This document shows positions 50,185-59,323 of a stretch of 64,000 nucleotides of DNA, in pieces. Source of the DNA: Rothia halotolerans (GTDB lineage: Bacteria > Actinomycetota > Actinomycetes > Actinomycetales > Micrococcaceae); NCBI RefSeq assembly GCF_004136635.1, contig NZ_NOIU01000005.1, positions 124,001-188,000 on the forward strand. Reading direction: 5' to 3'. The notes under the pieces were generated by a model. It made no database searches. It was not told where the DNA came from and saw nothing but the letters and a program-made list of their open reading frames with translations. A program made the position numbers and the translations under genes. Numbering within the stretch: the stretch's first letter is position 1; the number at the start of each line of letters is the position of its first letter.

Positions 50185-50982
50185 TCACTGGCCGATGGTC
50201 CACTCCCACCCGTCGTCGATGAGCGGCTGGGTGTAGATCAGCGTCCCCGAGGCGGAGGGCAGGTCCAGCACGATGGAGCCGCGGATGCGCTCGTGGGGCC
50301 CGATGTCGACCGGGAACTGCTCGCTGGTGTCGAGGCACATCCAGGAGGCCACGGTGTCGGTGGTGTTGGCGCGGACGCCCTCGGAGTCGACGAACTTCCA
50401 GTCGGAGGAGGAGAGGTAGTAGGAGTCGCTGTAGAGGACCTCCTCGAGGGACTCCGCGCTGCCGGTCTCGAGGTCGATGTCCAGGCGCACCAGATGGCCG
50501 TTCTCGGAGGCCTCCGCATACGGGGCGCTGCACACCGGGTCCGCGACGACGTCGGTGAGGGCGAAGGAGACGGCCGGGGTTCCGGTGGAGTCGTTGATGT
50601 AGCTCTCCTCGCCGATCTCCTTCATCAGGTAGCCCCGGTCGGAGCGCTCGGCCTGGCCGCCGCCCGGATCCGAGGACGCGGCGGAGGAGCGCTCCGGCCC
50701 CTCCGAGGAGGGCTCGGGGGAGGGGGACCGCGGGGCCCGCGACTCGGCGGGCTCGGTGGGCGAGGCGCTCGCGGAGGAGGGTTCAGTCTCCGAGGGGGAA
50801 CTCGCGTCGTCTCCCGAGGGAGTGGCCTCGGAGGAGGAGGAGCCGGAGACGGACGAGGCCGCCGGGGAGGCGGACGACGTCCCGGCGGAGGACTCCGGCG
50901 AGTCGTCACCGTCCCCGCACGCGCTCATGAGGAGGGCCGCGGCGGCGACGCCGGTCAGGCAGCAGAACTGTCGGATGCTCAC
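50185..50982 (-). CDS. Secreted lipoprotein with Ser-rich linker
   Basis: A 265-residue lipoprotein. The signal peptide ends in lipobox LMSAC (Cys22), then about 100 residues rich in Ser, Glu and Pro, then a beta-type domain resembling DUF4352/telokin-like extracellular domains. Four cysteines in the precursor beyond the lipobox region could pair. GTG 50982 follows AAGGACCTTC. The protein is anchored outside the membrane; the linker probably spans the wall. Function unknown. Confidence 0.78.
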   Translation of the reverse strand: MSIRQFCCLTGVAAAALLMSACGDGDDSPESSAGTSSASPAASSVSGSSSSEATPSGDDASSPSETEPSSASASPTEPAESRAPRSPSPEPSSEGPERSSAASSDPGGGQAERSDRGYLMKEIGEESYINDSTGTPAVSFALTDVVADPVCSAPYAEASENGHLVRLDIDLETGSAESLEEVLYSDSYYLSSSDWKFVDSEGVRANTTDTVASWMCLDTSEQFPVDIGPHERIRGSIVLDLPSASGTLIYTQPLIDDGWEWTIGQ

Positions 50983-51182
50983 GGGAAGGTCCTTTCGGCG
51001 GGGGCGGCGGCGGGGCGGGGACCCGGCCCGCGATCGTCCTCGGCCGCGGGACCTCCTTCGCACCGACTTCCGCGCGATGAGCGCCGCTGCCCGGTTGATC
51101 CACAGAATACTCCCAGGCAGTGCCCGGGTCAGTGGGTGAGACGCCCGCCGGGGGCCGTGTCCGGCCCGATAGGCTGGAGGAC

Positions 51183-51719
51183 ATGGCTGAGACGACGTAT
51201 GGCACCCGGCCCGCCGAGGAGAAGGACCGCGCCTTCCTGCGCGAGATGTTCGTGCTCACCGAGACGTGGCGCGAGCCGGGCGCCGACCTGCCGGAGAACT
51301 TCCCGGCCGACATGGAGCGGTACGTGGACCGCTGGAGCCCCGAGGAGGGCGGCGTCGTGCTGGAGGAGACCGTCCCGGAGGACGCCGGCGCCGCTGGGCG
51401 CCCGGTGGGCGCCGCGTGGCTGCGGCGGCTGACGGACGACGACCCCGGCTACGGGTACGTCGCCGACGAGTACCCCGAGGTGGCCATCGCCGTGGTCACC
51501 GGGCACGAGGGCCGCGGGCTCGGCTCCCGCCTCCTGACGGCGCTCCTCGCGGAGGCCCGCCACCTGGGCTACCCCGGCGTCAGCCTCTCCGTTGAGGTCG
51601 GCAACGACCGCGCCCACCGCGCCTACGAGAAGGCGGGCTTCACCGACCTCGGCCCCGACGACCTCGGCGGGCACACCATGCTCCACCGGTTCGACGTCGA
51701 GGGGGCGGTGGCCGACTGA
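51183..51719 (+). CDS. GNAT-family N-acetyltransferase
   Basis: A 178-residue acetyltransferase. The acetyl-CoA motif is GHEGRGLGSRLLTAL near residue 110 and motif B is SVEVGNDRAHRAYEKAGF. The ATG at 51183 fits the family start. The substrate cannot be predicted. It diverges from the lipoprotein gene. Confidence 0.88.
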   Translation: MAETTYGTRPAEEKDRAFLREMFVLTETWREPGADLPENFPADMERYVDRWSPEEGGVVLEETVPEDAGAAGRPVGAAWLRRLTDDDPGYGYVADEYPEVAIAVVTGHEGRGLGSRLLTALLAEARHLGYPGVSLSVEVGNDRAHRAYEKAGFTDLGPDDLGGHTMLHRFDVEGAVAD

Positions 51720-51748
51720 CGAGTCGTCAGTGCGGGTGACGAGTCGTC
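51717..51748. repeat. Tandem palindromic element at the GNAT stop codon
   Basis: TGACGAGTCGTC occurs at 51717-51728 and 51737-51748, 20 bp apart. Each copy contains the palindrome GACGAGTCGTC. The first overlaps the GNAT stop codon. Operator or small terminator element; undecided. Confidence 0.45.
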
Positions 51749-51833
51749 GGGGTGGTGGCCTCTCGCCGTTTCTTGGATGACTTCTCGCCGCTTTTTTGAG
51801 GGCTCGCTCCGGTGATCTCCCCGCTTCATCCCT

Positions 51834-51876
51834 CCGACATATGACGTAGCACCGCCCGCATGACCGACATATGACG
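51834..51876. promoter_or_regulatory. Direct repeat CCGACATATGACG upstream of the riboswitch
   Basis: Two identical 13-bp copies (51834-51846 and 51864-51876) start 30 bp apart, each with a CATATG core. They lie about 65 bp before the SAM-IV-like aptamer and are likely activator or repressor sites for the methionine operon. Confidence 0.5.
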
Positions 51877-51940
51877 GTCCCCCGCGCACCGGATGTCATG
51901 TGCTTCCCGCGTCCCCGCCGGGCTGTTAGGTTCGGAGGCA

Positions 51941-52028
51941 GGATCACGAGCACCGGTCTCTTTCAGCTCTGGCTGGCCGGTCGGCAACCCTTCTCCGCTG
52001 TGATGGGGTGCCCCAGATGACGATCCGG
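51941..52028 (+). promoter_or_regulatory. SAM-IV-like riboswitch
   Basis: The leader has GGATC (51941-51945) closing with GATCC (52022-52026) as P1, the ATCACGAG opening, CGGCAACCC and GGGGTGCCCC characteristic of SAM-I/SAM-IV aptamers, and extra pairing sequence after P1 as in SAM-IV, the actinobacterial form. It precedes metY by about 80 bp. Binding of S-adenosylmethionine should shut off the methionine genes, probably at translation. Confidence 0.82.
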
Positions 52029-52107
52029 CCGTGGGCACGTAACCGCCCAGCGGCAAGCACGGCGCTTCGAGATCACCCTGGCGCCCCACCTTTTCGAGGG
52101 GGACACT

Positions 52108-53568
52108 ATGTCTGCTGAGCCCTATCCGCAGCCGGAACACTCCGGCATCGGCACGCTCCAGGTGCACGGTGGGACGGCCCAGCCGCCCACCGCCCGCCCG
52201 GTGCACCCGCCGGTCTACCTGACGGCCTCCTACGAGTTCGATTCCCTGCGCGACGCCCGCGAGTGCTTCGCCCAGCGGGAGCCCGGCTTCACCTACTCCC
52301 GCACGGGCAGCCCCACCGTCGCGCTGCTGGAGCGGCGGCTCGCCGCGCTCGAGGGCGGCGTCGGGGCTGTCGCCACCGCCTCCGGGCAGGCCGCCGTCAC
52401 CCTGGCCGTCCTGGCGCTGGCGGGCCGCTCCGGGCAGAGTCCCGACGGCGAGCCGCACCCGGAGGTCCCGGCGGGCCACGTCGTCGCCTCCAACCGGATC
52501 TACGGCGGCACCGCCGACCTGCTCAACGACACCCTGGCCGAGGCCGGCATCGGCGTCACCTGGGTGGACCCCCACGACTCCGGGACCTGGGAGGCCGCCG
52601 TCACCGAGCGCACCCGCGCCTTCCTCCTCGAGTCCATCGGGAACCCGCACGCCGACCTGCCGGACATCCCCGCCGTCGCGGAGGTCGCGCACCGCCGCGG
52701 CGCCGCGCTGATCGTGGACAACACGCTGGCCACGCCCTACCTGCTGCAGCCCGGCACGCTGGGGGCCGACGTCGTGGTGCACTCGGTGACCAAGTACCTG
52801 ACCGGCAACGGCACCTCGCTGGCCGGCGCCGTCGTCGACACGGGGCGCTTCACCCCCAGCGCGGACCCCGCCCGGTGGCCGCAGCTCACCGCCCCGCGGC
52901 GGCGCTTCGGCGGCCGTTCGCTGGTCGAGGGGCATGGGGACCGGGGCGCGCTGCTGCACCTCGTCCGCGCCCAGCTGCTCAACGACCTCGGACCCAGCCT
53001 GGCCCCGCTCAACGCCCAGCAGGCGCTGGAGGGGATCGAGACGCTGGACATCCGCGTCGAGCGCCACTGCCGGGTCGCCGAGGAGATCGCGCGACGACTC
53101 GTCACCCACCCGGGCGTGCGAGTCGTCAGGCACCCCAGCGTCCCCGGCTCGCGGGACGCCGCGATCGCGGAGCGCGACTTCCCGCGGGGCACCGGCGCCG
53201 TGCTCTCCTTCGAGATCGAGGGGAGCACGGACGACGTCGAGCGCTTCTTCGACTCGCTCCGGCTGTTCAAGCTGGCCGCCAACATCGGCGACGGCCGCTC
53301 GATGGCCACTCACCCCGCGTGGACCACCCACTGCCGCCTCACCCCCGAGCTCCGCGAGGCCGGCGAGATCACCGAGCGGACCGTCCGGCTCTCGCTGGGC
53401 CGCGAGGACGTCGAGGACCTGTGGGGCGACCTGGCCCGCGCCCTCGACGCCGCGACCCTCCGCCAGGGCCCCGCCGGCGGCACCCGGGGAACCGCCCGGA
53501 AGCCTGCCCCGCAGCCCGCGCAGAAGCCCGCCCCGCAGACCGCCCAGAAGGAGGCCGTCCGAGCATGA
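52108..53568 (+). CDS. metY: O-acetylhomoserine sulfhydrylase
   Basis: A 486-residue Cys/Met-metabolism PLP enzyme. The PLP lysine is in HSVTKYLTG near residue 232, and TYSRTGSPTVALLERR is conserved. Length above 430 residues and the long insertion before the lysine fit MetY and not MetB. The last 30 residues are a Pro/Ala/Gln/Lys tail with near-repeats (PAPQPAQK, PAPQTAQK). It makes homocysteine from O-acetylhomoserine and sulfide. Riboswitch control precedes it and metB follows with an ATGA overlap. Confidence 0.9.
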   Translation: MSAEPYPQPEHSGIGTLQVHGGTAQPPTARPVHPPVYLTASYEFDSLRDARECFAQREPGFTYSRTGSPTVALLERRLAALEGGVGAVATASGQAAVTLAVLALAGRSGQSPDGEPHPEVPAGHVVASNRIYGGTADLLNDTLAEAGIGVTWVDPHDSGTWEAAVTERTRAFLLESIGNPHADLPDIPAVAEVAHRRGAALIVDNTLATPYLLQPGTLGADVVVHSVTKYLTGNGTSLAGAVVDTGRFTPSADPARWPQLTAPRRRFGGRSLVEGHGDRGALLHLVRAQLLNDLGPSLAPLNAQQALEGIETLDIRVERHCRVAEEIARRLVTHPGVRVVRHPSVPGSRDAAIAERDFPRGTGAVLSFEIEGSTDDVERFFDSLRLFKLAANIGDGRSMATHPAWTTHCRLTPELREAGEITERTVRLSLGREDVEDLWGDLARALDAATLRQGPAGGTRGTARKPAPQPAQKPAPQTAQKEAVRA

Positions 53569-54782
53569 CCGTCACCGAGAACCTCAGCCCCCGTCCCGAC
53601 GTCGCCCGGCCCACCGTCCGCCCCGGCTTCCGGACCGCCGCGGTGCACGCCGGGCAGGAGCCCGACCCGCTGACCGGCGCCGTCATCCCGCCGATCTACC
53701 AGACCTCCACCTTCACCCAGCCCGGCGTCGAGACCCTGCGCGGCGGGTACGAGTACTCCCGCGGCGGCAACCCCACCCGGAACGCCCTCGAGGTCCAGCT
53801 CGCGGCGCTGGAGGGCGGCGCCCACGGCTTCGCCTTCGCCTCCGGCATCGCCGCGGAGGACGCCCTGCTGCGCTCCACCCTGCACCCGGGCGACCGCGTG
53901 GTCTCCGTCGGCGAGACCTATGGGGGTACGCACCGGCTGCTCAGCCAGCTCTACTCCCGCTGGGACGTGGAGACCGTGTTCGTGGCGACCGACGACGTCG
54001 CCGCCCGGGACGCCGCCCTCGCGGACCCCGCGGCCAGGATCGTGTGGCTGGAGTCGCCGACCAACCCGCTGCTGACCGTCGTCGACATCGAGGAGTGGGC
54101 GCGCGCCGCGCACGCGAACGGCGCGCTGCTCGTCGTGGACAACACCTTCGCATCGCCCGCCCTGCAGACCCCGCTCGCGCTCGGCGCCGACGCGGTGGTC
54201 CACTCGACCACCAAGTACATCGGCGGCCACTCCGACGTCCTGGGCGGCGCCCTGGTGATCGACGACGCCGTCTGGGAGGACGGCCCCCTGGCCGAGCTGA
54301 TCCGCTTCCAGCAGTTCGCCGGCGGCGCCGTGGCCGGGCCGCAGGACGCGTTCCTGACGACCCGCGGGCTCAAGACGCTCGGGGTCCGGATCCGCCAGCA
54401 CTGCGAGAACGCGCAGGCGATCGCCGAGTGGCTGACCGGGCAGGACGACGTCGCCCGCGTCTTCTACCCGGGCCTGCCGGAGCACCCGACCCACGAGCTG
54501 GCCTGCCGGCAGATGTCCGGATTCGGCGGGATCGTGACCTTCCAGCTCGAGGGCGGGGAGGCGGCGGCGCGGACGGTCGCCGAGTCCACGGAGGTCTTCG
54601 GGCTCTCGGTGAGCCTGGGCGGCGTCGAGTCGCTGATCTCGCACCCGGCCACCATGACGCACGGGTCGACGCGGGGGACCCCGGAGGCCCCGCCGCGGGA
54701 CGTCGTGCGGCTCTCCGCCGGGATCGAGGACGCGGAGGATCTGATCGAGGATCTGGACCGCGCTCTCCGGCGGCTGCGCTGA
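53565..54782 (+). CDS. metB: Cystathionine gamma-synthase (or gamma-lyase)
   Basis: A 405-residue PLP enzyme of the same superfamily. The lysine is in HSTTKYIGGHSD near residue 217, with YSRGGNPTRNALE and SLGGVESLISHPATMTH. The ATG overlaps the metY stop. With metY and a SAM riboswitch, trans-sulfuration in the synthetic direction (O-acetyl- or O-succinylhomoserine plus cysteine to cystathionine) is expected; sequence alone does not exclude gamma-lyase activity. Confidence 0.88.
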   Translation: MTVTENLSPRPDVARPTVRPGFRTAAVHAGQEPDPLTGAVIPPIYQTSTFTQPGVETLRGGYEYSRGGNPTRNALEVQLAALEGGAHGFAFASGIAAEDALLRSTLHPGDRVVSVGETYGGTHRLLSQLYSRWDVETVFVATDDVAARDAALADPAARIVWLESPTNPLLTVVDIEEWARAAHANGALLVVDNTFASPALQTPLALGADAVVHSTTKYIGGHSDVLGGALVIDDAVWEDGPLAELIRFQQFAGGAVAGPQDAFLTTRGLKTLGVRIRQHCENAQAIAEWLTGQDDVARVFYPGLPEHPTHELACRQMSGFGGIVTFQLEGGEAAARTVAESTEVFGLSVSLGGVESLISHPATMTHGSTRGTPEAPPRDVVRLSAGIEDAEDLIEDLDRALRRLR

Positions 54783-54849
54783 GAGCCACTGGCATCGGGC
54801 GCGCCGAGGCCGGCTGACGTCTGCCGGCGGGCGCGCTGCTCCCGACCCC

Positions 54850-54873
54850 GGCGGTGCGAGGTATCTCACCGCC
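54850..54873 (+). terminator. Hairpin after metB
   Basis: GGCGGTG (54850-54856) pairs with CACCGCC (54867-54873), with a GAG/CTC extension inside. It lies 68 bp after metB and may end that operon. Confidence 0.45.
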
Positions 54874-55008
54874 GATCCCTCCTCTCGCGGGGAATAGCGT
54901 CCGGGCCCCTCCGGTTGACCCGGGGGTGCCCGCATCGGCCCGGTTTCCCCGGGCTGCGGTGACGCGGCACGGCCCCGACACCGACTTCTGGAGAGGAGGG
55001 CAGGCAGC

Positions 55009-56250
55009 GTGACGCTCAACAGCCCGATCACGGAGGAAATGACCCGGCAGCTCCCCGTTGTCGACCGATCCCAGCGCAAGAGCACCCATCTGGGAGCAGC
55101 CATCCTGGCCCTCGCCCTCGGCAGCTTCGCCATCGGCATCACCGAGTTCTCCATGATGGGGCTGCTCCAGGAGGCCGTGACGGATCTGGGCATCGACCTC
55201 TCGCAGGGCGGCAACCTGGTGAGCGCGTACGCGCTCGGCGCCGTGGTCGGCGGGCCGCTGCTCTCGGTCGTGGCGGCGCGCTTCGAGCGGCGCGCCCTCG
55301 TCATCTCCCTGCTGGGGCTCTTCGTCCTCGGGCACGCGGTGTCCCTGCTCTCGCCGACCTACGGCATGCTGCTGGCCGGCCGGTTCCTCTCCGGGCTGCC
55401 GCACGGGGCGTACCTGGCCGGTGCGAGCCTCCTGGCCGCAGGCCTCGTCGGCCCGGCCAAGCGGGCCCGGGCGGCCTCCTGGGTCATGGTCGGGCTCTCG
55501 GTGGCCAACGTCGTCGGCGTCCCGGTGGTCACCTGGCTGGGGCAGAACTTCGGCTGGCGGTGGATGCTCGGCGTCGCGCTGGCGGCCGCTGTCGTCACCG
55601 GCGTCATGATCCGCGCCGTGATCCCCGCCCAGAAGGTGGAGGCCTCGGTCTCCATGGGCAACGAGCTCTCCGCGCTGAAGTCCCCGCGGCTGTGGCTGGG
55701 GCTGCTGCTGGCCATCGTCGGGTTCTCCGGAATGTTCGCCCTCTACGCCTACATCTCACCGGTGCTCACCGAGACCGCCGGACTCGCGCCTGCGATGCTG
55801 CCCTTCGCGCTGGCGATCTACGGCCTCGGCATGGTCGTGGGCAACATGCTGGGCGGGCGCCTGGCCGACATCTCGGTCCTCGGCACCGTCTGCGGCGCCC
55901 TGATCACCCTGATGGCCTCCCTGCTGCTGTTCTCCATGACCTCCGACGTGCTGCCCCTGGCCCTGCTGTTCATGACGATGGTGGGCATCAGCGGGCAGGC
56001 GCTGGCCCCGGCGCTGCAGATGCACCTGATCGACTGCGCCCCGCACGCCCCGCAGATCTCCTCCGCGCTGACCCATTCGGCGTTCAACCTGGCCAACGCC
56101 TTCGGCGCGTGGTTCGGCGGCGCGGTCATCGGGATCGGCTGGGGTCTGAAGGCCCCCTCGCTGCTGGGCGGGATCGCCGCTCTGCTGGGTGCCGGGATGG
56201 CCGCGGCCATGCTCCTCGCGCAGCGGTCGCGGAAGGCCGCCCGAGCCTGA
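55009..56250 (+). CDS. MFS transporter of the AraJ/PbuE/Cmx efflux type
   Basis: A 413-residue twelve-helix transporter. A polar 25-residue N-terminus is followed by GITEFSMMGLLQ, typical of DHA1-type efflux proteins of the AraJ/PbuE/chloramphenicol-exporter group, and the motif-C region WVMVGLSVANVVGVPVVTWL. GAGGAGG precedes GTG 55009. The substrate is unknown; drugs, arabinose-like sugars or purines are known for relatives. Confidence 0.88.
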   Translation: MTLNSPITEEMTRQLPVVDRSQRKSTHLGAAILALALGSFAIGITEFSMMGLLQEAVTDLGIDLSQGGNLVSAYALGAVVGGPLLSVVAARFERRALVISLLGLFVLGHAVSLLSPTYGMLLAGRFLSGLPHGAYLAGASLLAAGLVGPAKRARAASWVMVGLSVANVVGVPVVTWLGQNFGWRWMLGVALAAAVVTGVMIRAVIPAQKVEASVSMGNELSALKSPRLWLGLLLAIVGFSGMFALYAYISPVLTETAGLAPAMLPFALAIYGLGMVVGNMLGGRLADISVLGTVCGALITLMASLLLFSMTSDVLPLALLFMTMVGISGQALAPALQMHLIDCAPHAPQISSALTHSAFNLANAFGAWFGGAVIGIGWGLKAPSLLGGIAALLGAGMAAAMLLAQRSRKAARA

Positions 56251-56281
56251 CCCCAGGCGCCCGGCGGCGCCTCCTTCTCCC

Positions 56282-56331
56282 ACGACGTCGCCCGTCCCGC
56301 CCGGAAGCCCGGGTGGGGCGGGCGACGTCGT
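56282..56331 (+). terminator. Strong terminator after the MFS gene
   Basis: ACGACGTCGCCCG (56282-56294) pairs perfectly with CGGGCGACGTCGT (56319-56331); the interior adds a CCCGCCC/GGGTGGGG pairing. Confidence 0.75.
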
Positions 56332-56488
56332 CGTATCGGAGCTCCTCGGCGCGGGGCATCCTCGGGTTCGCAGGATTCGGTACGTGTTCCGCGATCCTGA
56401 ATGCTGTCTCGGACGTCGGACAGGCTTCCCTCCCGTTCCTCCCTCTGCGCCTATCGGCAGCCGTGGTGGCCGGGAGGGGATAAGAGAC

Positions 56489-56674
56489 ATGATGCATACG
56501 GGATCGATATATCGGACTGACGCTCCGGCGTGGATGAGGAGCGTGCTCCGGGCGTCCGGAGTGAGTGACGAGTCGATAGCGTACGGGGTACGGAGCGTCA
56601 TCACCGGGGCATGCGATGAATATGCGCGAGCACTGCCGGGCGGAGCGGGTTTTAACGCTGAGCGCTGGCTGTGA
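56489..56674 (+). CDS. Small hypothetical protein
   Basis: A 61-residue open frame beginning ATGATG after GGAGGGG (11 nt away). The protein looks foldable: RTDAPAWMRSVLRAS and a helical SDESIAYGVRSVITGAC, ending in AERWL. Third-position GC is about two thirds, lower than neighbouring genes, which suggests either a chance frame or acquired DNA. I recognise no family. It borders the AT-rich island. Confidence 0.35.
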   Translation: MMHTGSIYRTDAPAWMRSVLRASGVSDESIAYGVRSVITGACDEYARALPGGAGFNAERWL

Positions 56675-57565
56675 GACCTATCTAACAAATGTTCAGGAAG
56701 AATGTTCTCCTCCTCGAGAACACGGGCGGGAGGGACATCGGGCCCGCGCCGTCGGCAGCGGCCCGGAGTTGGACGACGCCGCTCGATGACGCTGCGAACC
56801 CCGGCCTCCGCGGAGGTGCAGGGATTATGGGAGCTCCGGCCGACGCCGTCCATCGGCTTTCTCGAAACATGAGATCGAGCTGTCTTCCGCAGGCGTGAGG
56901 CTACGGCCGCCGGACGTCATGAGGTGGAGACGAGCGAAGCATGTTCACACACCGATAAAACATTGTTCGGTATGTCTTATGTTATGCGACCTGAAGCCTC
57001 TTATGTTTTATTTACGTGAATGTTGTTCCCACCCCGCTCGCAATGAAATATATGCATTAAGCGTTTCTTGAGGACGCTCGGATTGTTCGATATCCCTACT
57101 GAGGGTGACCGTGAAAATCGGAGGATCCTTCAACTTTGTTGAGTCTCCAGCCGTCAACTTCTCACCGTGAGTCGATCCACGAAGCGTCGCTCCGCCTGCG
57201 CTGACCCTCCTGTCATCCCATTCCTCCTAGTGAGAGCAGCCCCAGTTCAATGCAGAGGGCGACGGGTGCCACCCCTGCTCGCTCCGGTAAGTCGAGAGGC
57301 CGACTCTTTTCCCGCGTTACCGCATCGAAACAAACGACGTCTACGCTTCTGAGGCGTGGCCGGTTCAGTCACTGCTCGGTCAGGGGCCTCGTGCCGCACG
57401 CCATACGAATCCGAAGGTCGGCGCATGGCTCTCCTCGTCGCCCTTGCGTAGTCCACCTCACAATGCAGTACTATTGATTACCTGTGACCGCGATCACCGG
57501 GTATTCTCGGCGGTCACCGAGCATCCTCACCCATCAATCCACTCGTGAGAAGACGGAGATCCTCG
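56675..57565. other. AT-rich, gene-poor island before the oligopeptide transporter
   Basis: Almost 900 bp without a convincing gene. The part at about 56940-57160 is markedly AT-rich for this genome (runs such as ATGTTTTATTTACG, and TCTTATGTT twice). A small palindrome, GTTCTC-N6-GAGAAC, lies at 56704-56721, and CTTCAACTTTGTTGAG at 57128-57143 can form a hairpin. The transporter promoter must lie in the right part. The composition suggests a remnant of acquired DNA. Confidence 0.5.
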
Positions 57566-59191
57566 ATGCGAACGAGAAGAATTATGACGATCACGGCCGG
57601 CGTCAGCGCCGCCGCCCTGCTGCTCTCAGGATGCGGCGGCGGAGGCGACGACGGCGGCGGCAGCGGTGGCGGAGACGGCGACATGATCATCAACGCCCGC
57701 GGCCTCGAGCCTCAGAACCCACTGATCCCCACCTCCACCAACGAGGTCGGCGGCGGACGCATCGTGGACCTGCTCTACGCCGGCCTGGTCTCCTACACCT
57801 CCGAGGGCGAGACCGAGATGGAGGTCGCCGACTCGATCGAGTCCGAGGACAACAAGACCTGGACCGTCAAGCTCAAGGACGGCTGGACCTTCTCCGACGG
57901 CTCGGCCGTGACCGCGAACTCCTTCGTCGACGCCTGGAACTACGGCGCGGATCCCGAGAACGCGCAGCTCGGCGCGTACTTCTTCTACCCCATCGAGGGC
58001 ACCACCGACGACGGCACCTTCGAGGAGGGCGCCGACGGCATCTCCGGCCTGAACGTCGAGGACGACTCGACCTTCACCGTCACGCTGAAGGACCCCGCCT
58101 CCGACTTCCCGGACCGCCTGGGCTACTCCAGCTACTTCCCGCTCCCCGAGGCCGCCTTCGACGACCCCGAGGCATTCGGCGAGGCGCCGATCGGCAACGG
58201 CCCCTACACCCTGGACGGCTGGGACCACGACACCGAGGCCCGCCTGCTGGCCAACGACGACTACGACGGCAACCGCGACCCCCAGAACGACGGCGTGACC
58301 TTCAAGTTCTACACGGACCCCGACGCCGCCTACACCGACGTCCAGTCCGGCGTCCTCGACGTCCTGGACGAGGTCCCCACCAGCGCGATCTCCACCTTCA
58401 CCACCGACGACCAGCTCCAGGCCTTCAACGACCCGGGCCCCATCAGCACCAACGTCACCATCCCGGACTCGCTCGAGCACTTCGGCGACGACGAGGAGGG
58501 CAAGCTGCGCCGCCAGGCGATCTCGCACGCCATCGACCGCGGCGAGATCACCTCGCAGATCTTCGACGACACCTACTCCCCGGCCACCGACTTCTCCTCC
58601 CCGGTGATGCCCGACTACTCGGACGACATCGAGGGCAGCGACGTCCTGGACTTCGATCCCGAGAAGGCCCGTGACCTGTGGAACCAGGCCAATCAGATCA
58701 GCGACTTCGACGGCACCTTCGAGGTCTCCTTCAACGCCGACGGCTCGGGCAACGCCGAGTGGGTCGAGGCCGTGACCAACCAGCTGCGCGAGAACCTCCA
58801 GATCAGCGCCGAGCCCAAGCCCTTCGCGACCTTCGGCGAGTACCGCGAGCTGATCACCAACCGGAGCATCGGCACCGCCTTCCGCTCCGGCTGGCAGCCC
58901 GACTACCCCTCCGTGTACAACTACCTGGCCGCGGTCTTCGGCACCGGCGCCGGATCCAACGACGGCGACTACTCCAACCCGGACTTCGACGCCGCCCTGG
59001 TCCGCGCCGCCAGCTCCCAGGACGAGGACGAGCGGAAGGACGCCCTGAACGAGGCGCAGACCATCCTCTTCGAGGACCTGCCGGCCATCCCGCTGTGGGA
59101 CCGCAACTCCTACGGCGTCGCCGCCCAGGGCATCGAGGGCGTGGAGATGAACTGGCAGGCCCAGCCGACGTACCACACCATCACCAAGTAA
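57566..59191 (+). CDS. oppA: Oligopeptide ABC transporter substrate-binding lipoprotein
   Basis: A 541-residue SBP_bac_5 (OppA/DppA) protein. The signal peptide ends with lipobox LLLSGC (Cys23), then a Gly/Asp-rich linker, then family segments TWTVKLKDGWTFSDGSAVTANSFVDAW and PIGNGPYTLDGW. ATG 57566 follows CGGAG; an upstream GTG (57545) is less likely. Anchored outside the membrane, it captures peptides for the permeases encoded downstream. An attenuating hairpin follows. Confidence 0.92.
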   Translation: MRTRRIMTITAGVSAAALLLSGCGGGGDDGGGSGGGDGDMIINARGLEPQNPLIPTSTNEVGGGRIVDLLYAGLVSYTSEGETEMEVADSIESEDNKTWTVKLKDGWTFSDGSAVTANSFVDAWNYGADPENAQLGAYFFYPIEGTTDDGTFEEGADGISGLNVEDDSTFTVTLKDPASDFPDRLGYSSYFPLPEAAFDDPEAFGEAPIGNGPYTLDGWDHDTEARLLANDDYDGNRDPQNDGVTFKFYTDPDAAYTDVQSGVLDVLDEVPTSAISTFTTDDQLQAFNDPGPISTNVTIPDSLEHFGDDEEGKLRRQAISHAIDRGEITSQIFDDTYSPATDFSSPVMPDYSDDIEGSDVLDFDPEKARDLWNQANQISDFDGTFEVSFNADGSGNAEWVEAVTNQLRENLQISAEPKPFATFGEYRELITNRSIGTAFRSGWQPDYPSVYNYLAAVFGTGAGSNDGDYSNPDFDAALVRAASSQDEDERKDALNEAQTILFEDLPAIPLWDRNSYGVAAQGIEGVEMNWQAQPTYHTITK

Positions 59192-59205
59192 CGCCCGACC
59201 CAGGG

Positions 59206-59237
59206 GCCCGCGGCCGGGGCTTTCCCCGGCCGCGGGC
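59206..59237 (+). terminator. Attenuator hairpin between SBP and permease genes
   Basis: A perfect 14-bp stem (GCCCGCGGCCGGGG with its complement) with loop CTTT lies 14 bp after oppA. Such hairpins let the binding-protein mRNA be more abundant than the permease mRNA. Confidence 0.7.
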
Positions 59238-59323
59238 TCCCTCCCCGCTCTCCGGCGCCGCGGCCCGAGCCGCATCCGCTCGCTCCGGCCCGCCCCGCCG
59301 CTCCTCACGGAGGTTCATCAACT

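Noticed and set aside
54783-55008. A riboswitch or leader RNA in front of the MFS gene
   Set aside because: Only one simple hairpin is visible (54850-54873), with no known aptamer signature; kept as a terminator-like hairpin.
56689-56898. A possible 69-residue protein next to the AT-rich island
   Set aside because: No ribosome-binding site, a composition that does not look coding and no recognisable motif.
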